NCBI GenBank assembly: GCA_023230795.1
Contig: JALNWR010000011.1
Coordinates: 1-22,708, forward strand
DNA length: 22,708 bases
DNA from: Candidatus Cloacimonadota bacterium
GTDB lineage: Bacteria > Cloacimonadota > Cloacimonadia > Cloacimonadales > Cloacimonadaceae
Reading direction: 5' to 3'
Part shown: positions 1 to 6,861 of the stretch, in pieces
How the letters are laid out: every line of letters begins with the position of its first letter
How positions within the stretch are numbered: position 1 is the first letter of the stretch
The notes under the pieces: model-generated
Databases searched by the model: none
The model's input: only the letters and a program-made list of their open reading frames with translations
Told to the model about the DNA's origin: nothing
Translations under genes and position numbers: made by a program

Positions 1-1
1 T

Positions 2-343
2 GAAACCATCAGCATTCCCCTGACCGGGCATACCGGACATCTGCGCTTTGCCTTCTTTGCCGGCTCTCTTGAATTGAACGATGATAACGACTTCATGCTA
101 AACAACTTCTTCGTTGGTTTGCCCACAGCGCAGCTTGAGGCCCCTGTGGCCAGCATCATGATAGATGCCATCACGGGATTGCCTTTATTGAGCTGGGATG
201 CGGTGGCCAATGCCAACACGTATAATATATATAAAGCCAATGATCCTACTATGGGTTACCTGCTTTTCGATAGCACCAACGGGACCGAATACCTCTTGGA
301 CCCCGCAGAAGAGAAAGCCTTTTTCAAAATCACGGCAGAGTAA
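2..343 (+). CDS. 3' end of a secreted modular protein (fibronectin-III-like C terminus), partial
   Basis: The reading frame is open from the left edge, so the start and most of the protein lie outside the window; 113 codons remain. The first 40 residues (HLRFAFFAG, then NDDNDFMLNNFFVG) look like the end of a jelly-roll/choice-of-anchor-J or cleaved-adhesin type domain, where an Asp/Asn-rich stretch precedes 'hNNhhV'. Residues about 45-113 resemble one fibronectin type III domain (LSWDAVANANTYNIYKA, where Trp and Tyr are the usual core residues). Such proteins are exported and surface-attached in FCB bacteria. The protein stops right after this domain, so no C-terminal sorting tail is visible. 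A terminator follows 42 bases after the stop. The exact role is unknown; the domain call is by eye. Confidence 0.6.
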   Translation, partial: ETISIPLTGHTGHLRFAFFAGSLELNDDNDFMLNNFFVGLPTAQLEAPVASIMIDAITGLPLLSWDAVANANTYNIYKANDPTMGYLLFDSTNGTEYLLDPAEEKAFFKITAE

Positions 344-385
344 AGCCTTGCTCTGATAAAGCTAAAGATAAATGATCAAAGAATT

Positions 386-412
386 AGAGGCGTCTTAACG
401 GCGCCTCTTTTC
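386..412 (+). terminator. Intrinsic terminator after the secreted-protein gene
   Basis: Arms AGAGGCG (386-392) and CGCCTCT (402-408) pair perfectly around a 9-base loop and run into TTTT (408-411). It lies 42 bases after the stop at 343. On the other strand the T-run is weak, so it may terminate transcription from the converging minus-strand gene (stop at 484) only poorly. Confidence 0.7.
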
Positions 413-483
413 TGATTTCAAAGTGTTGTAAGTTTTGCTGCTCTCGCAGGAGAGCTTATATCAAGTCTGCACTCTGATGCAGT

Positions 484-1017
484 TTATCTATTGAAATAGT
501 ATTGCAGGCCAAGATTGAAGTGAAGGTCTCTGCTGGAATTGCTTCCGCTTGAATCTGCGCCATAATCTCCTATTCCCATAGTGTATCCCGCTCCCAAATC
601 CAGATAGACATTGGGGGTCAAAGACACCAGATAGCCTAATTTTGGGTTCACAAACATAGCTGTAGCCTTTGATTTTAATTCGGAAGCATCGATAGTCAGG
701 GATTCATAAATAAAATCGATCCCGGCATAAAACTGCTTCAGAAAATATGCAGTACCGATGCCCAGACCCAGGGCAGATATGCTATCGTCATTCTGGAAAT
801 AATTTTCATAAATAAATATCAGGTCTATGCAGTTATCTTCAACGATAAAGTAGCCTATTTTGGGACGCAGGATAAAGGTGCTCTGAGCATCTGCGTCAGA
901 ATCATCCTTGTGAATATGCAAGGAAGCTGTCCCACCCAGATTTAAAGTGCCTTTTGAGAAGGCAAAGGCTGAACAGACGACAAAAAGGGATATTATGATC
1001 AAAATTCCTTTCTTCAT
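484..1017 (-). CDS. Small outer-membrane beta-barrel-like protein, paralogue A
   Basis: A 177-residue protein. The start is placed at the ATG at 1015-1017 because AAGGAG lies just upstream and a signal peptide follows (MKKGILIIISLFVV, cleavage probably after SAFA). A 19-codon upstream extension is possible in frame but has no ribosome site and would bury the signal peptide. The mature part alternates short hydrophobic strands with Asp/Ser/Gly turns (LGLGIGTAYF, VYLDLGAGYTMGIGDYG) and ends in aromatic residues plus a basic residue (LGLQYYFNR). This pattern fits an 8-strand OmpA/OmpX-like barrel or DUF-type outer membrane protein. It is clearly homologous along its length to the gene at 1991-2509. 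Ligand and function are unknown. A hairpin (440-455) lies downstream but has no T-run on this strand. Confidence 0.75.
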   Translation of the reverse strand: MKKGILIIISLFVVCSAFAFSKGTLNLGGTASLHIHKDDSDADAQSTFILRPKIGYFIVEDNCIDLIFIYENYFQNDDSISALGLGIGTAYFLKQFYAGIDFIYESLTIDASELKSKATAMFVNPKLGYLVSLTPNVYLDLGAGYTMGIGDYGADSSGSNSSRDLHFNLGLQYYFNR

Positions 1018-1089
1018 GATATAACTCCTTAGTTTAATGATACACCATTTCAAAGATAGCAAGTTTTTTGTCAAGCGTTTCGTGGCATT

Positions 1090-1152
1090 GGCATTCCCCT
1101 ATTTTTTTGCGAGAGTCAGATTATGGGTTGGTCGGTGTTTGCTATCTGAACT
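1090..1152. repeat. Duplicated upstream block 1, copy A (partner 2585-2644)
   Basis: The stretch beginning GGCATTCCCC and ending GCTATCTGAACT recurs at 2585-2644 with few substitutions and small indels (shared core TTATGGG.TGGTCGGT.TTTGCTATCTGAACT). Each copy starts about 75 bases upstream of the start codon of one paralogue, so gene and upstream DNA were duplicated together. Confidence 0.85.
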
Positions 1153-1198
1153 CACATGAAATGGATTTCTTAGGGTCGGTAATGAGAGCAAGATTTTT

Positions 1199-1260
1199 GA
1201 AGTCCAAACGCCTAAGTAATTGATAATAAATGCGTAATATCGTAAGGCGTTTGAACTTTA
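1199..1260. repeat. Hairpin repeat unit 1 of 2
   Basis: Arms at 1200-1212 and 1246-1258 pair at 12 of 13 positions. The loop begins TAAGTAATTG. The unit recurs about 107 bases downstream with the same loop start and the preceding motif TTTGAAGTC. One stem position changes from A-T here to G-C in unit 2. It lies in DNA that copy B of the duplication lacks. Confidence 0.7.
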
Positions 1261-1305
1261 TTGAAAGCCGACTTTCGTAAGCCGGGAATGAAAGTCAGAT
1301 TCTTT

Positions 1306-1368
1306 GAAGTCAAAGCGCCTAAGTAATTGGTAGTATATGCATAGACTCCGTATGGCGCTTCAACTCCA
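1306..1368. repeat. Hairpin repeat unit 2 of 2
   Basis: Arms at 1306-1319 and 1354-1367 pair at 11 of 14 positions. The inner seven base pairs (AAGCGCC/GGCGCTT) are perfect. The loop starts TAAGTAATTG, as in unit 1. The pair 1315-1358 is G-C here and A-T in unit 1 (1208-1250), a compensatory change. Confidence 0.7.
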
Positions 1369-1425
1369 AACAATCATCTTTCATGTAAACTCCAAAAATC
1401 TGTTTTCACGTAAAATGGCGTCACG

Positions 1426-1576
1426 CTGGGACTCGAATTAGAAGCATATTCAGCCGGAAACATGAATCTTAACTGCTAAAGATATAAACTGAAACACATA
1501 GACATGGATGAAAGTTAAGATATTGCCAATGAATTTATTATCAAAATAGTGATTCTATGTTTCGGGGGAATGCCAG
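1426..1576. repeat. Duplicated upstream block 2, copy A (partner 2646-2795)
   Basis: The stretch from GGGACTCGAATTAGA through GCCAATGAATTTATTATCAAAATA to TGCCAG recurs at 2646-2795 with scattered substitutions. In copy B it follows block 1 almost directly. In copy A 273 extra bases separate the two blocks. Confidence 0.85.
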
Positions 1577-1666
1577 TTTTGTAGCAGACCCCAGGCAGAT
1601 GATTTATCAAGATTGTTCATACTCAATCCAAATCAGCTTCAAAGCCTGCTGCAGCCACGAACAGCG

Positions 1667-1749
1667 CCTTTACTTTGGACTTGCAGCTAACTCGCTATTA
1701 ACTCGAGTTCACTCGAAGCTTCGAGTCAGCTCGAGTTAATAGCGAATTA
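1667..1749 (+). repeat. Dispersed long-palindrome element, copy 1
   Basis: A near-perfect palindrome spans 1688-1749, centred between 1718 and 1719, with no spacer: 31-base arms with two mismatches and one G-T pair (core ACTCGAAGCTTCGAGT). It is preceded by the conserved flank CCTTTACTTTGGACTTGCAG. The same palindrome and flank occur in opposite orientation at 12392-12477. Arm bases differ between copies but stay complementary. It resembles REP/MITE-like elements; no transposase is in view. Confidence 0.8.
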
Positions 1750-1939
1750 AAATCAAATGTATGGCAAGGGGCGCAAAGCATGGTATCGCTATCAGGTTCT
1801 GCTAAGGCATATTATCCGGCCTGGATTGCGCCTGCTTTTCCAGCTTTGCTGACTACTGAATTATTATGGATAATGCCAATTATGTCAGGCGTTTCTGATG
1901 TGTCTGATCCGTATCACACCCTTACCTTATCTTGATCAC

Positions 1940-1970
1940 AAAAAAGCCCTCTCCATGGGGAGAAGGCTTT
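1940..1970 (-). terminator. Intrinsic terminator of paralogue B
   Basis: On the minus strand a 12-base-pair stem (AAAGCCTTCTCC with GGAGAGGGCTTT, one G-U) closes a CCAT loop and runs straight into six T. It lies 20 bases past the stop of the gene at 1991-2509. Confidence 0.9.
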
Positions 1971-1990
1971 GCTTTCAAGTTAAGAATTTA

Positions 1991-2509
1991 TTAGAATAGG
2001 TCTGATAGGAAGATTTGGAGACCAACGCCAACTTGGAGGACGGAAGACTCGTTGCTCCCCGAACCATCTCCACCGTAGTCACCAACACCCATTTGGTATT
2101 TCAGGCCCAGATCTATAAAGACGTTTTCAGCCAGAGGCATCACATAGCCAAATTTTGGCGTAATGTACATTGCTGTGTAGTCACTTGAATTTATGCTCAT
2201 AGATTGATAATCAAACTGAAGTCCGCCATACAGGTTTCTGTAGAAATAGCGGCCACCAATTCCTATTGACAACGTGGAAACATCGCCATCGTAATCAATG
2301 TATCCTAAATTTAAATCAGCACTAAGGTTATCAATCACAAAGTAACCTACATTTGGGTTTATGCTGATTATGCTCTCGGCATCTGCATCTGAATCTGCTT
2401 TTACAGACTCAAATGACGCTGATCCGCCAAGGTTGATAGTGCCTTGGTCAAACGCGAAAGCTGTCACAACAAAGAGCAGCGAGAACAGAATGAGAATTCC
2501 TTTTTTCAT
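1991..2509 (-). CDS. Small outer-membrane beta-barrel-like protein, paralogue B
   Basis: A 172-residue protein whose ATG (2507-2509) follows AAGGAG at a good distance. It starts with a signal peptide (MKKGILILFSLLFVV, probable cleavage after TAFA). The mature chain then has repeated amphipathic strands (LSIGIGGRYFYRNLYGGLQFDY, VFIDLGLKYQMGVGDYG). The segment GDYG-D-SGSN near residue 145-155 is shared with paralogue A, as is the N-terminal TxNLGGxAS motif. It is probably an outer membrane barrel of unknown role. A sigma70-type promoter sits about 30 bases upstream and a strong terminator downstream, so it is likely transcribed alone. The ending LSDLF is longer than the aromatic C-terminal end typical of BAM substrates, so the barrel call is moderate. 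Confidence 0.75.
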   Translation of the reverse strand: MKKGILILFSLLFVVTAFAFDQGTINLGGSASFESVKADSDADAESIISINPNVGYFVIDNLSADLNLGYIDYDGDVSTLSIGIGGRYFYRNLYGGLQFDYQSMSINSSDYTAMYITPKFGYVMPLAENVFIDLGLKYQMGVGDYGGDGSGSNESSVLQVGVGLQIFLSDLF

Positions 2510-2838
2510 GGTATTTTCTCCTTAAGTTTATTTAATGGATAAGATAAGCTATACAGCTGCCTCTGACAAGAAAAATTTCTTTCTGGCATTCCCCCATTTT
2601 ACGAGAGTCGGATTATGGGCTGGTCGGTATTTGCTATCTGAACTGCCGGGACTCCAATTAGAGCATATTCAGCCGGAATCAAGAATCTTAAGTGCTAAAG
2701 ATGTAAACTGAAATATATGGACATGTATGTAAGCTAAGATAAAGCCAATGAATTTATTATCAAAATAATGGCTCAATATTTTGAAGGATTGCCAGAAATT
2801 GCTATTCAGCCTGTTTTATTGCTTGCAAAAAAAATCAC
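2510..2838. other. Upstream region of paralogue B, copy B of the duplicated blocks
   Basis: Besides the promoter of paralogue B it holds block 1 (2585-2644) and block 2 (2646-2795), homologous to 1090-1152 and 1426-1576. No gene is seen. The blocks end about 45 bases before the promoter of the next, divergent operon. Confidence 0.7.
2541..2569 (-). promoter_or_regulatory. Sigma70-type promoter of paralogue B
   Basis: Read on the minus strand: TTGTCA (2564-2569), a 17-base spacer, then TATCTT (2541-2546), giving a leader of about 25 bases before the start at 2509. Hexamers and spacing are close to consensus. Confidence 0.6.
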
Positions 2839-2865
2839 TTGACCTTTAAAGCGATAGTTTAATAT
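2839..2865 (+). promoter_or_regulatory. Candidate promoter of the 2-oxoacid oxidoreductase operon
   Basis: TTGACC (2839-2844) and TAATAT (2860-2865) are good hexamers but the spacer is only 15 bases. An alternative -10 (ATATGG, 2862-2867) has the standard 17. The site is 30 to 50 bases upstream of the start at 2894 and is the only promoter-like sequence before the operon. Confidence 0.4.
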
Positions 2866-2893
2866 GGGTCTATAAGATAAAACTGGAGAATGT

Positions 2894-3184
2894 ATGAATA
2901 TACACTTTCGCGATGTGCAAACTGGCAGCGTCGAGGCCAGAGCTATATTAGAAATAGCTGAAGGGGTATCTCTTAATGAGGTTACCATCTTGAATATAGA
3001 TGGTGAAATCGTGGTGGAATTCCCCAAGAAGAGTTTTGTAGGCAAAAACAAACGAACTTTTTACATAGACATTATTACCTTTGAAGATATGGACAAACGC
3101 ATAGTCTGGGAGCTTGAGATCAAAGAAGCTTACCGGAACTGGCGTAAGACCAATAAGAAAGTTTTAGTTTACGAAGAAAAATAA
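2894..3184 (+). CDS. Small SpoVG-like protein heading the operon
   Basis: A 96-residue protein; ATG preceded by GGAG at 2884-2887. The order of elements resembles SpoVG: an N-terminal beta strand, then an A-x-A-x-h-E/D-I pattern (EARAILEIAEG), h-x-x-h-x-I-h-x-h-D-G (NEVTILNIDGEIVVEFP), a Pro-Lys turn, an aromatic strand (FYIDIITFED) and a helix ending AYRNW. SpoVG proteins are small nucleic-acid-binding regulators. Here the match is pattern-level only and the DNA-binding residues cannot be verified. It lies 19 bases upstream of the aminotransferase and probably shares its transcript. It could instead be an unrelated small beta-rich protein. Confidence 0.45.
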   Translation: MNIHFRDVQTGSVEARAILEIAEGVSLNEVTILNIDGEIVVEFPKKSFVGKNKRTFYIDIITFEDMDKRIVWELEIKEAYRNWRKTNKKVLVYEEK

Positions 3185-3203
3185 AGATAAATGGAGGATC
3201 ACT

Positions 3204-4421
3204 ATGATCACCGACTTACAAGATGTACTCTCCACCAATGTTAAGGGGATGAAACGTTCAGCTATTCGTGAGTTGCTCAAGTATTTGGGCACTCCGGGTT
3301 TGATTTCCTTCAGTGGCGGCTTTCCCAGTCCGGTAACCTTTCCCACTGTAGATCTCAAAGAGATCATGATAAAAGTAATGGACACCGAAGCTGCCCAAGC
3401 TCTGCAGTATGGCGCCACAGAGGGAGATAACCTTCTGCGCACGCAATTGGTAGAGCGTTACAATTCCCAGGGTATCGACATGAAGCTGGAAAATTTGATT
3501 ATTACCACAGCATCTCAACAGGCTCTGGATCTGATCGCCAAGATTTTCATAGACCGTGGCGACAGTGTATTCGTAGGCCTGCCTTCCTATCTGGGCGGTC
3601 TTTCTGCCTTTAATTCCTACGGTGCTAAAATGATAGGTATTCCCATGGATGATGAGGGTGAAGACCCTGAATTTATGGAGAACGAGCTGAAGAAACTGGC
3701 TGCGATCGGCAAAAAGCCCAAGTTCATCTATTTGATTCCGGATTTCCAGAATCCTGCTGGTGTAACCATGACCGAGAAGCGCAGAAAAGAGATCCTTGCA
3801 CTGGCGCATAAGTATGATGTGCTGATTATCGAAGACAGCCCTTACCGCGAATTGCGCTATGAAGGCAAGACTCAGAAGACTATGTATGAGCTGGATGGCA
3901 CAGGCCACGTGATTATGCTGGGCACTTTCTCCAAGATCTTCTGCCCCGGCTTTAGAATCGGCTGGGTAGCGGCTCATCCCGATGTTTTGGATAAGATCGT
4001 GGTGGCCAAACAGGCTACAGACCTCTGCACTCCTCCCTTTACTCAGAGGATAGCAGCCCGCTACCTTGAAAAAGGATTGCTGGACCCCAAGATCGAAGAC
4101 ATCCGCAAGCTGTATTCCACGAAGCAAAAAGGCTTCCTGAAAGCTTTGGATAAATACATGCCCGAAGAGATCACCTGGACCAAGCCCGAAGGCGGACTCT
4201 TTATGATGGCCAATGCCCCAGAATATATGGATACCGGCGCTCTTTTGATGGATTGCATCAAAGAACAAAAGGTAGCCTATGTGGCTGGCACATCCTTCTT
4301 CTGTGACGGTGGCGGGAAAAACACCATGCGCCTGAACTTCTCCTACGAAACTCTGGAAAAGAACGACGAAGGAGTAAAACGCCTGGGTGACTTCTTCAAA
4401 AGCCATCTGACTAAGAAATAA
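3204..4421 (+). CDS. PLP-dependent class I/II aminotransferase (2-aminoadipate/KAT-II-like group)
   Basis: A 405-residue protein with a strong ribosome site (GGAGG at 3194-3198). It transfers an amino group between an amino acid and a 2-oxoacid using pyridoxal phosphate. Visible family marks: SGGFP near the N terminus, YGATEG substrate-loop region, TTASQQALDLIAK helix, PDFQNPAG (cofactor Asn), IIEDSPYRELRY (Asp and Tyr), GTFSKIFCPGFRIGW with the Schiff-base lysine at about 244, and MRLNFSYE (substrate carboxylate Arg). Full length for the LysN/MocR-like fold without a DNA-binding domain. It sits 28 bases before the ferredoxin subunit of a 2-oxoacid oxidoreductase, so it probably supplies that enzyme's 2-oxoacid. 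The amino acid specificity (2-aminoadipate, branched or aromatic amino acids, glutamate) cannot be told from sequence alone. Confidence 0.9.
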   Translation: MITDLQDVLSTNVKGMKRSAIRELLKYLGTPGLISFSGGFPSPVTFPTVDLKEIMIKVMDTEAAQALQYGATEGDNLLRTQLVERYNSQGIDMKLENLIITTASQQALDLIAKIFIDRGDSVFVGLPSYLGGLSAFNSYGAKMIGIPMDDEGEDPEFMENELKKLAAIGKKPKFIYLIPDFQNPAGVTMTEKRRKEILALAHKYDVLIIEDSPYRELRYEGKTQKTMYELDGTGHVIMLGTFSKIFCPGFRIGWVAAHPDVLDKIVVAKQATDLCTPPFTQRIAARYLEKGLLDPKIEDIRKLYSTKQKGFLKALDKYMPEEITWTKPEGGLFMMANAPEYMDTGALLMDCIKEQKVAYVAGTSFFCDGGGKNTMRLNFSYETLEKNDEGVKRLGDFFKSHLTKK

Positions 4422-4449
4422 ATATATATACAAATATACTGGAGGTATA

Positions 4450-4749
4450 ATGTCCAACAAAGTCACCAAAGACCGTATGGGCATGATCATCAGAGAGGAA
4501 GACGCTCCGGAAAAAATGGAGGTGGAAGCCACCGAAGTTTCGGCTCCGGCAGAGAAGGATTCCCCAGTGCTGATCTATTACAATTGGTGTAAAAAGTGCG
4601 GGATATGCGTAGCTTTTTGCCCCACTGGATGCCTTGGACGCAGAAGTGACGGTTCGCCCTATGTACAGGCACCCGAAAAATGTATACATTGTGAGACTTG
4701 TGATCGCCTCTGCCCTGATTTTGCGATCACTGGAGCCAAGGAGAAATGA
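4450..4749 (+). CDS. korD: 2-oxoacid:ferredoxin oxidoreductase delta subunit, 2[4Fe-4S] ferredoxin
   Basis: A 99-residue protein with GGAGG at 4441-4445. Two complete CxxCxxCxxxCP cluster motifs are visible (Cys47, 50, 53, 57 and Cys78, 81, 84, 88), each binding one [4Fe-4S] cluster and passing electrons from the thiamine site to external ferredoxin. The order delta-alpha-beta-gamma matches kor/vor operons. The first about 40 residues are an acidic extension before the ferredoxin fold (EED, EKMEVEATE). The stop overlaps the start region of the alpha subunit, so translation is coupled. The cysteine pattern makes the ferredoxin identity certain; assignment to KOR rather than VOR rests on the alpha and beta subunits. 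Confidence 0.9.
   Translation: MSNKVTKDRMGMIIREEDAPEKMEVEATEVSAPAEKDSPVLIYYNWCKKCGICVAFCPTGCLGRRSDGSPYVQAPEKCIHCETCDRLCPDFAITGAKEK
4738..4743 (+). promoter_or_regulatory. Ribosome site that decides the korA start
   Basis: AAGGAG lies inside the end of korD. The first ATG (4746) is only 2 bases away, the second ATG (4749) is 5 bases away. The second is therefore the better start, making the alpha subunit one residue shorter. Confidence 0.55.
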
Positions 4750-6002
4750 TGCAAAACAAAAAAACAAGCAAAAGCGTAAAGACCCCTCAGGCAAGCAAAG
4801 CAGCCGGTACACAGAAAAAGAAAGTGAAAGCCGAAAGCAAGCTTAATGAATTGCAGAGCAGTCTGGAGCGCAAGACCGTGGTCATGCAGGGCAATGAGGC
4901 CGTGGCTTATGGTGCTCTGGATGCCGGAGTAAATTTCTTTGCCGGCTATCCCATCACTCCATCTACCGAAGTGGCCGAAATCCTGTCTGCCGAGCTGCCA
5001 AAGCGTGGCGGAACCTTCATTCAGATGGAAGATGAAATTGCCTCTATCTGTGCTATCACCGGTGCTTCCCTGGCCGGAGCAAAGGCTTTGACCGCCACCA
5101 GCGGACCGGGCTTTTCTCTGATGCAGGAAGGCATGGGCTTTGCCAAGATCACCGAAACCCCCTGTGTGGTGGTGAACGTGATGCGCAATGGCCCCTCTAC
5201 CGGCATGCCTACGAGCCCCGGACAGGGAGAAATCCAGCAGTCCAGATGGGGATCACATGGTGATGCCCCGGCGATCGTGCTTTATCCTGACAGCGTGAAG
5301 GAAAGCTATGAGCTCACCATTCGCGCGGTCAATCTGTCTGAGAAATATCGCACCTGTGTGGTATTGCTCCTGGATGAAGTGATAGGACACATGCGTGAAT
5401 CCGTGACATTGCCCGATATGGAAAAAGTGCGCGTAATCAGCAGAATCAAACCCACTGTGCCTCCAAACTGGTATAAACACTATGACGAAAATCAAAAGTA
5501 TCTCTCACCTCTGGCGAGTTTTGGCGATGGCTACCGCTTCCACGTGACCGGCCTCACCCATGACTCTCACGGATTTCCCACCGGTAAACCCACGGAATCC
5601 GCAGAGATGAACGATAGACTGCGCAGAAAGATCACCCATAATATCAGGGACCTGGTGCAGATCGAAAGCCATCAGATGGAAGATGCCGAAATAGCGATCT
5701 TTGCTGCGGGAATCACCGCACGCTCCGCCAAGGCAGCGATTGCTATGGCACGCTATAGAGGAATCAAGGTAGGTCTGCTCAGACCCCTGACCATCTGGCC
5801 CTTCCCCGATGACGCAGTCCGCAAGATGTTGCGCAATGTAGAAACCGTGATCGTGCCGGAGCTCAATCAAGGTCAATTTAGCCGCGAGATCATCCGCCTG
5901 ACCAAAGACAAGAGCGAAGGTGACGTAGTCCTGATCAAGAAAGTTAATGGACAATTGATCACGCCAAATGATATCCTGCGCAGAATCAAGGAGGTAATCT
6001 GA
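4749..6002 (+). CDS. korA: 2-oxoglutarate:ferredoxin oxidoreductase alpha subunit
   Basis: About 417 residues. It is the catalytic-core partner that, with the beta subunit, converts a 2-oxoacid and CoA to acyl-CoA and CO2 with reduction of ferredoxin. Marks: GNEAVAYGALDAGVNFFAGYPITPSTE (alpha N-terminal domain), QMEDEIASICAITGASLAGAKALTATSGPG, then RNGPSTGMPT and SRWGSHGD, the pattern seen in KorA of 2-oxoglutarate enzymes. The C-terminal domain has VGLLRPLTIWPFP and VPELNQGQF. The first about 43 residues form an unusual Lys-rich, low-complexity extension before the conserved domain. It overlaps korD by one base and sits directly before korB. Substrate 2-oxoglutarate is favoured, but branched-chain 2-oxoacids are not excluded. 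Confidence 0.88.
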   Translation: MQNKKTSKSVKTPQASKAAGTQKKKVKAESKLNELQSSLERKTVVMQGNEAVAYGALDAGVNFFAGYPITPSTEVAEILSAELPKRGGTFIQMEDEIASICAITGASLAGAKALTATSGPGFSLMQEGMGFAKITETPCVVVNVMRNGPSTGMPTSPGQGEIQQSRWGSHGDAPAIVLYPDSVKESYELTIRAVNLSEKYRTCVVLLLDEVIGHMRESVTLPDMEKVRVISRIKPTVPPNWYKHYDENQKYLSPLASFGDGYRFHVTGLTHDSHGFPTGKPTESAEMNDRLRRKITHNIRDLVQIESHQMEDAEIAIFAAGITARSAKAAIAMARYRGIKVGLLRPLTIWPFPDDAVRKMLRNVETVIVPELNQGQFSREIIRLTKDKSEGDVVLIKKVNGQLITPNDILRRIKEVI

Positions 6003-6003
6003 T

Positions 6004-6861
6004 ATGGCTAATATTCCTCAAAAAATAGTACATCAATACCTGAGACACGACAAGAAATTTCCGCATGTCTGGTGTGCCGGATGCAGTAACGGCATCATCC
6101 TGGGTGCAGTGATCAGAGCAATTGCTTCGATGAATCTGAACCGCGATGATATCGTGATGGTCTCCGGAATCGGATGCTCTTCGCGGATGCCGGTTTACAT
6201 AGACGTAGATACGCTGCACACTCTGCATGGGCGCGCTATCGCCTTTGCCACCGGCATCAAGCTGCACAAGCCACACATGAAAGTAATAGTAGTCACCGGA
6301 GATGGCGATTGCACCGCTATCGGCGGGAATCACCTGATTCATGCCGCCCGCAGAAACATCGATCTCAGCGTGATCCTGGTGAATAACAATATCTACGGCA
6401 TGACGGGAGGCCAGTGCTCTCCCACCACGCCTCATGCTGCGATCTCTACTACCTCTCCCTATGGCAATATCGAACCGGATTTTAATATCTGCAATCTGGC
6501 CCTGGGAGCTGGAGCGAGCTTCGTGGCCCGTACCACTGCTTTCCACGTTACTGAGATGCAAAACTACATCCAGGCCTCACTGGAGCACCCTGGATTTTCC
6601 CTTATCGAAGTGATCTCGGCCTGTCCTGTGATTTACGGAAGGCTGAATAAAAAGGGCGGAGCCCCTCAGATGATGACTGAATTCAGAGATAACTCCGTGC
6701 CTTTGACCGCTGTGGAAAAACTGCCTAAAGAACAAGTGGAAGGCAAAATAGTCCGCGGTATCCTGCGCAAGGATATCCGCCCGGAATATACAGCAGAATA
6801 TGCGGCTTTACAAGCATACGCACAAAAACTGGGAGGAGAATCAGATGGAAAAGAGTTATGA
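6004..6861 (+). CDS. korB: 2-oxoglutarate:ferredoxin oxidoreductase beta subunit (thiamine-binding)
   Basis: A 285-residue protein with AAGGAGG (5988-5994) before the ATG. It carries the thiamine-diphosphate motif: GDGD (99-102) and, after about 25 residues, NNN (127-129) followed by IYGMTGGQ.SPTTP. CAGCSNG (Cys24, Cys27), GIGCSSR (Cys58) and a later SACPVIYGR cysteine probably hold the proximal [4Fe-4S] cluster, as in KOR beta subunits. HTLHGRAIAFATGIK is the usual signature before the cofactor site. The C-terminal sequence RLNKKGGAPQMM also fits KorB. Its last 17 bases overlap korC. Identification of the family is secure. Confidence 0.92.
   Translation: MANIPQKIVHQYLRHDKKFPHVWCAGCSNGIILGAVIRAIASMNLNRDDIVMVSGIGCSSRMPVYIDVDTLHTLHGRAIAFATGIKLHKPHMKVIVVTGDGDCTAIGGNHLIHAARRNIDLSVILVNNNIYGMTGGQCSPTTPHAAISTTSPYGNIEPDFNICNLALGAGASFVARTTAFHVTEMQNYIQASLEHPGFSLIEVISACPVIYGRLNKKGGAPQMMTEFRDNSVPLTAVEKLPKEQVEGKIVRGILRKDIRPEYTAEYAALQAYAQKLGGESDGKEL

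Larger units (their letters stand above)
1018..1939. other. Long intergenic region with repeats and no convincing gene
   Basis: No reading frame here has both a ribosome site and protein-like composition. The region holds, in order: the leader and probable promoter of paralogue A (TTGACA on the minus strand at 1069-1074, but no good -10 at standard spacing); two blocks also found upstream of paralogue B; an extra segment (1153-1425) with two related hairpins; and a long palindromic element (1667-1749). From about 1790 to 1939 I see nothing recognisable. Confidence 0.7.

Noticed and set aside
440..455. Terminator for paralogue A (GCTCTC-GCAG-GAGAGC hairpin)
   Set aside because: Only 6 base pairs and no T-run on the minus strand.
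1083..1112. Sigma54 promoter (TGGCATTCCCC...TTGC)
   Set aside because: The distance between the GG and GC elements is far too long, and copy B lacks the GC.
1412..1445. tRNA-like 3' end on the minus strand (TTCGAGTCCCAGC followed by GCCA)
   Set aside because: The T-stem does not pair, the acceptor spacing is off by one base, and no D or anticodon arm is present. The homologous block in copy B lacks the motif.
1557..1739. 60-residue plus-strand open frame
   Set aside because: It has no ribosome site and its end is translated from the palindromic element; composition is not protein-like.
3258..4532. 424-residue open frame antisense to the aminotransferase gene
   Set aside because: It is a shadow of a highly conserved enzyme's codon usage, with no ribosome site and no recognisable domain.
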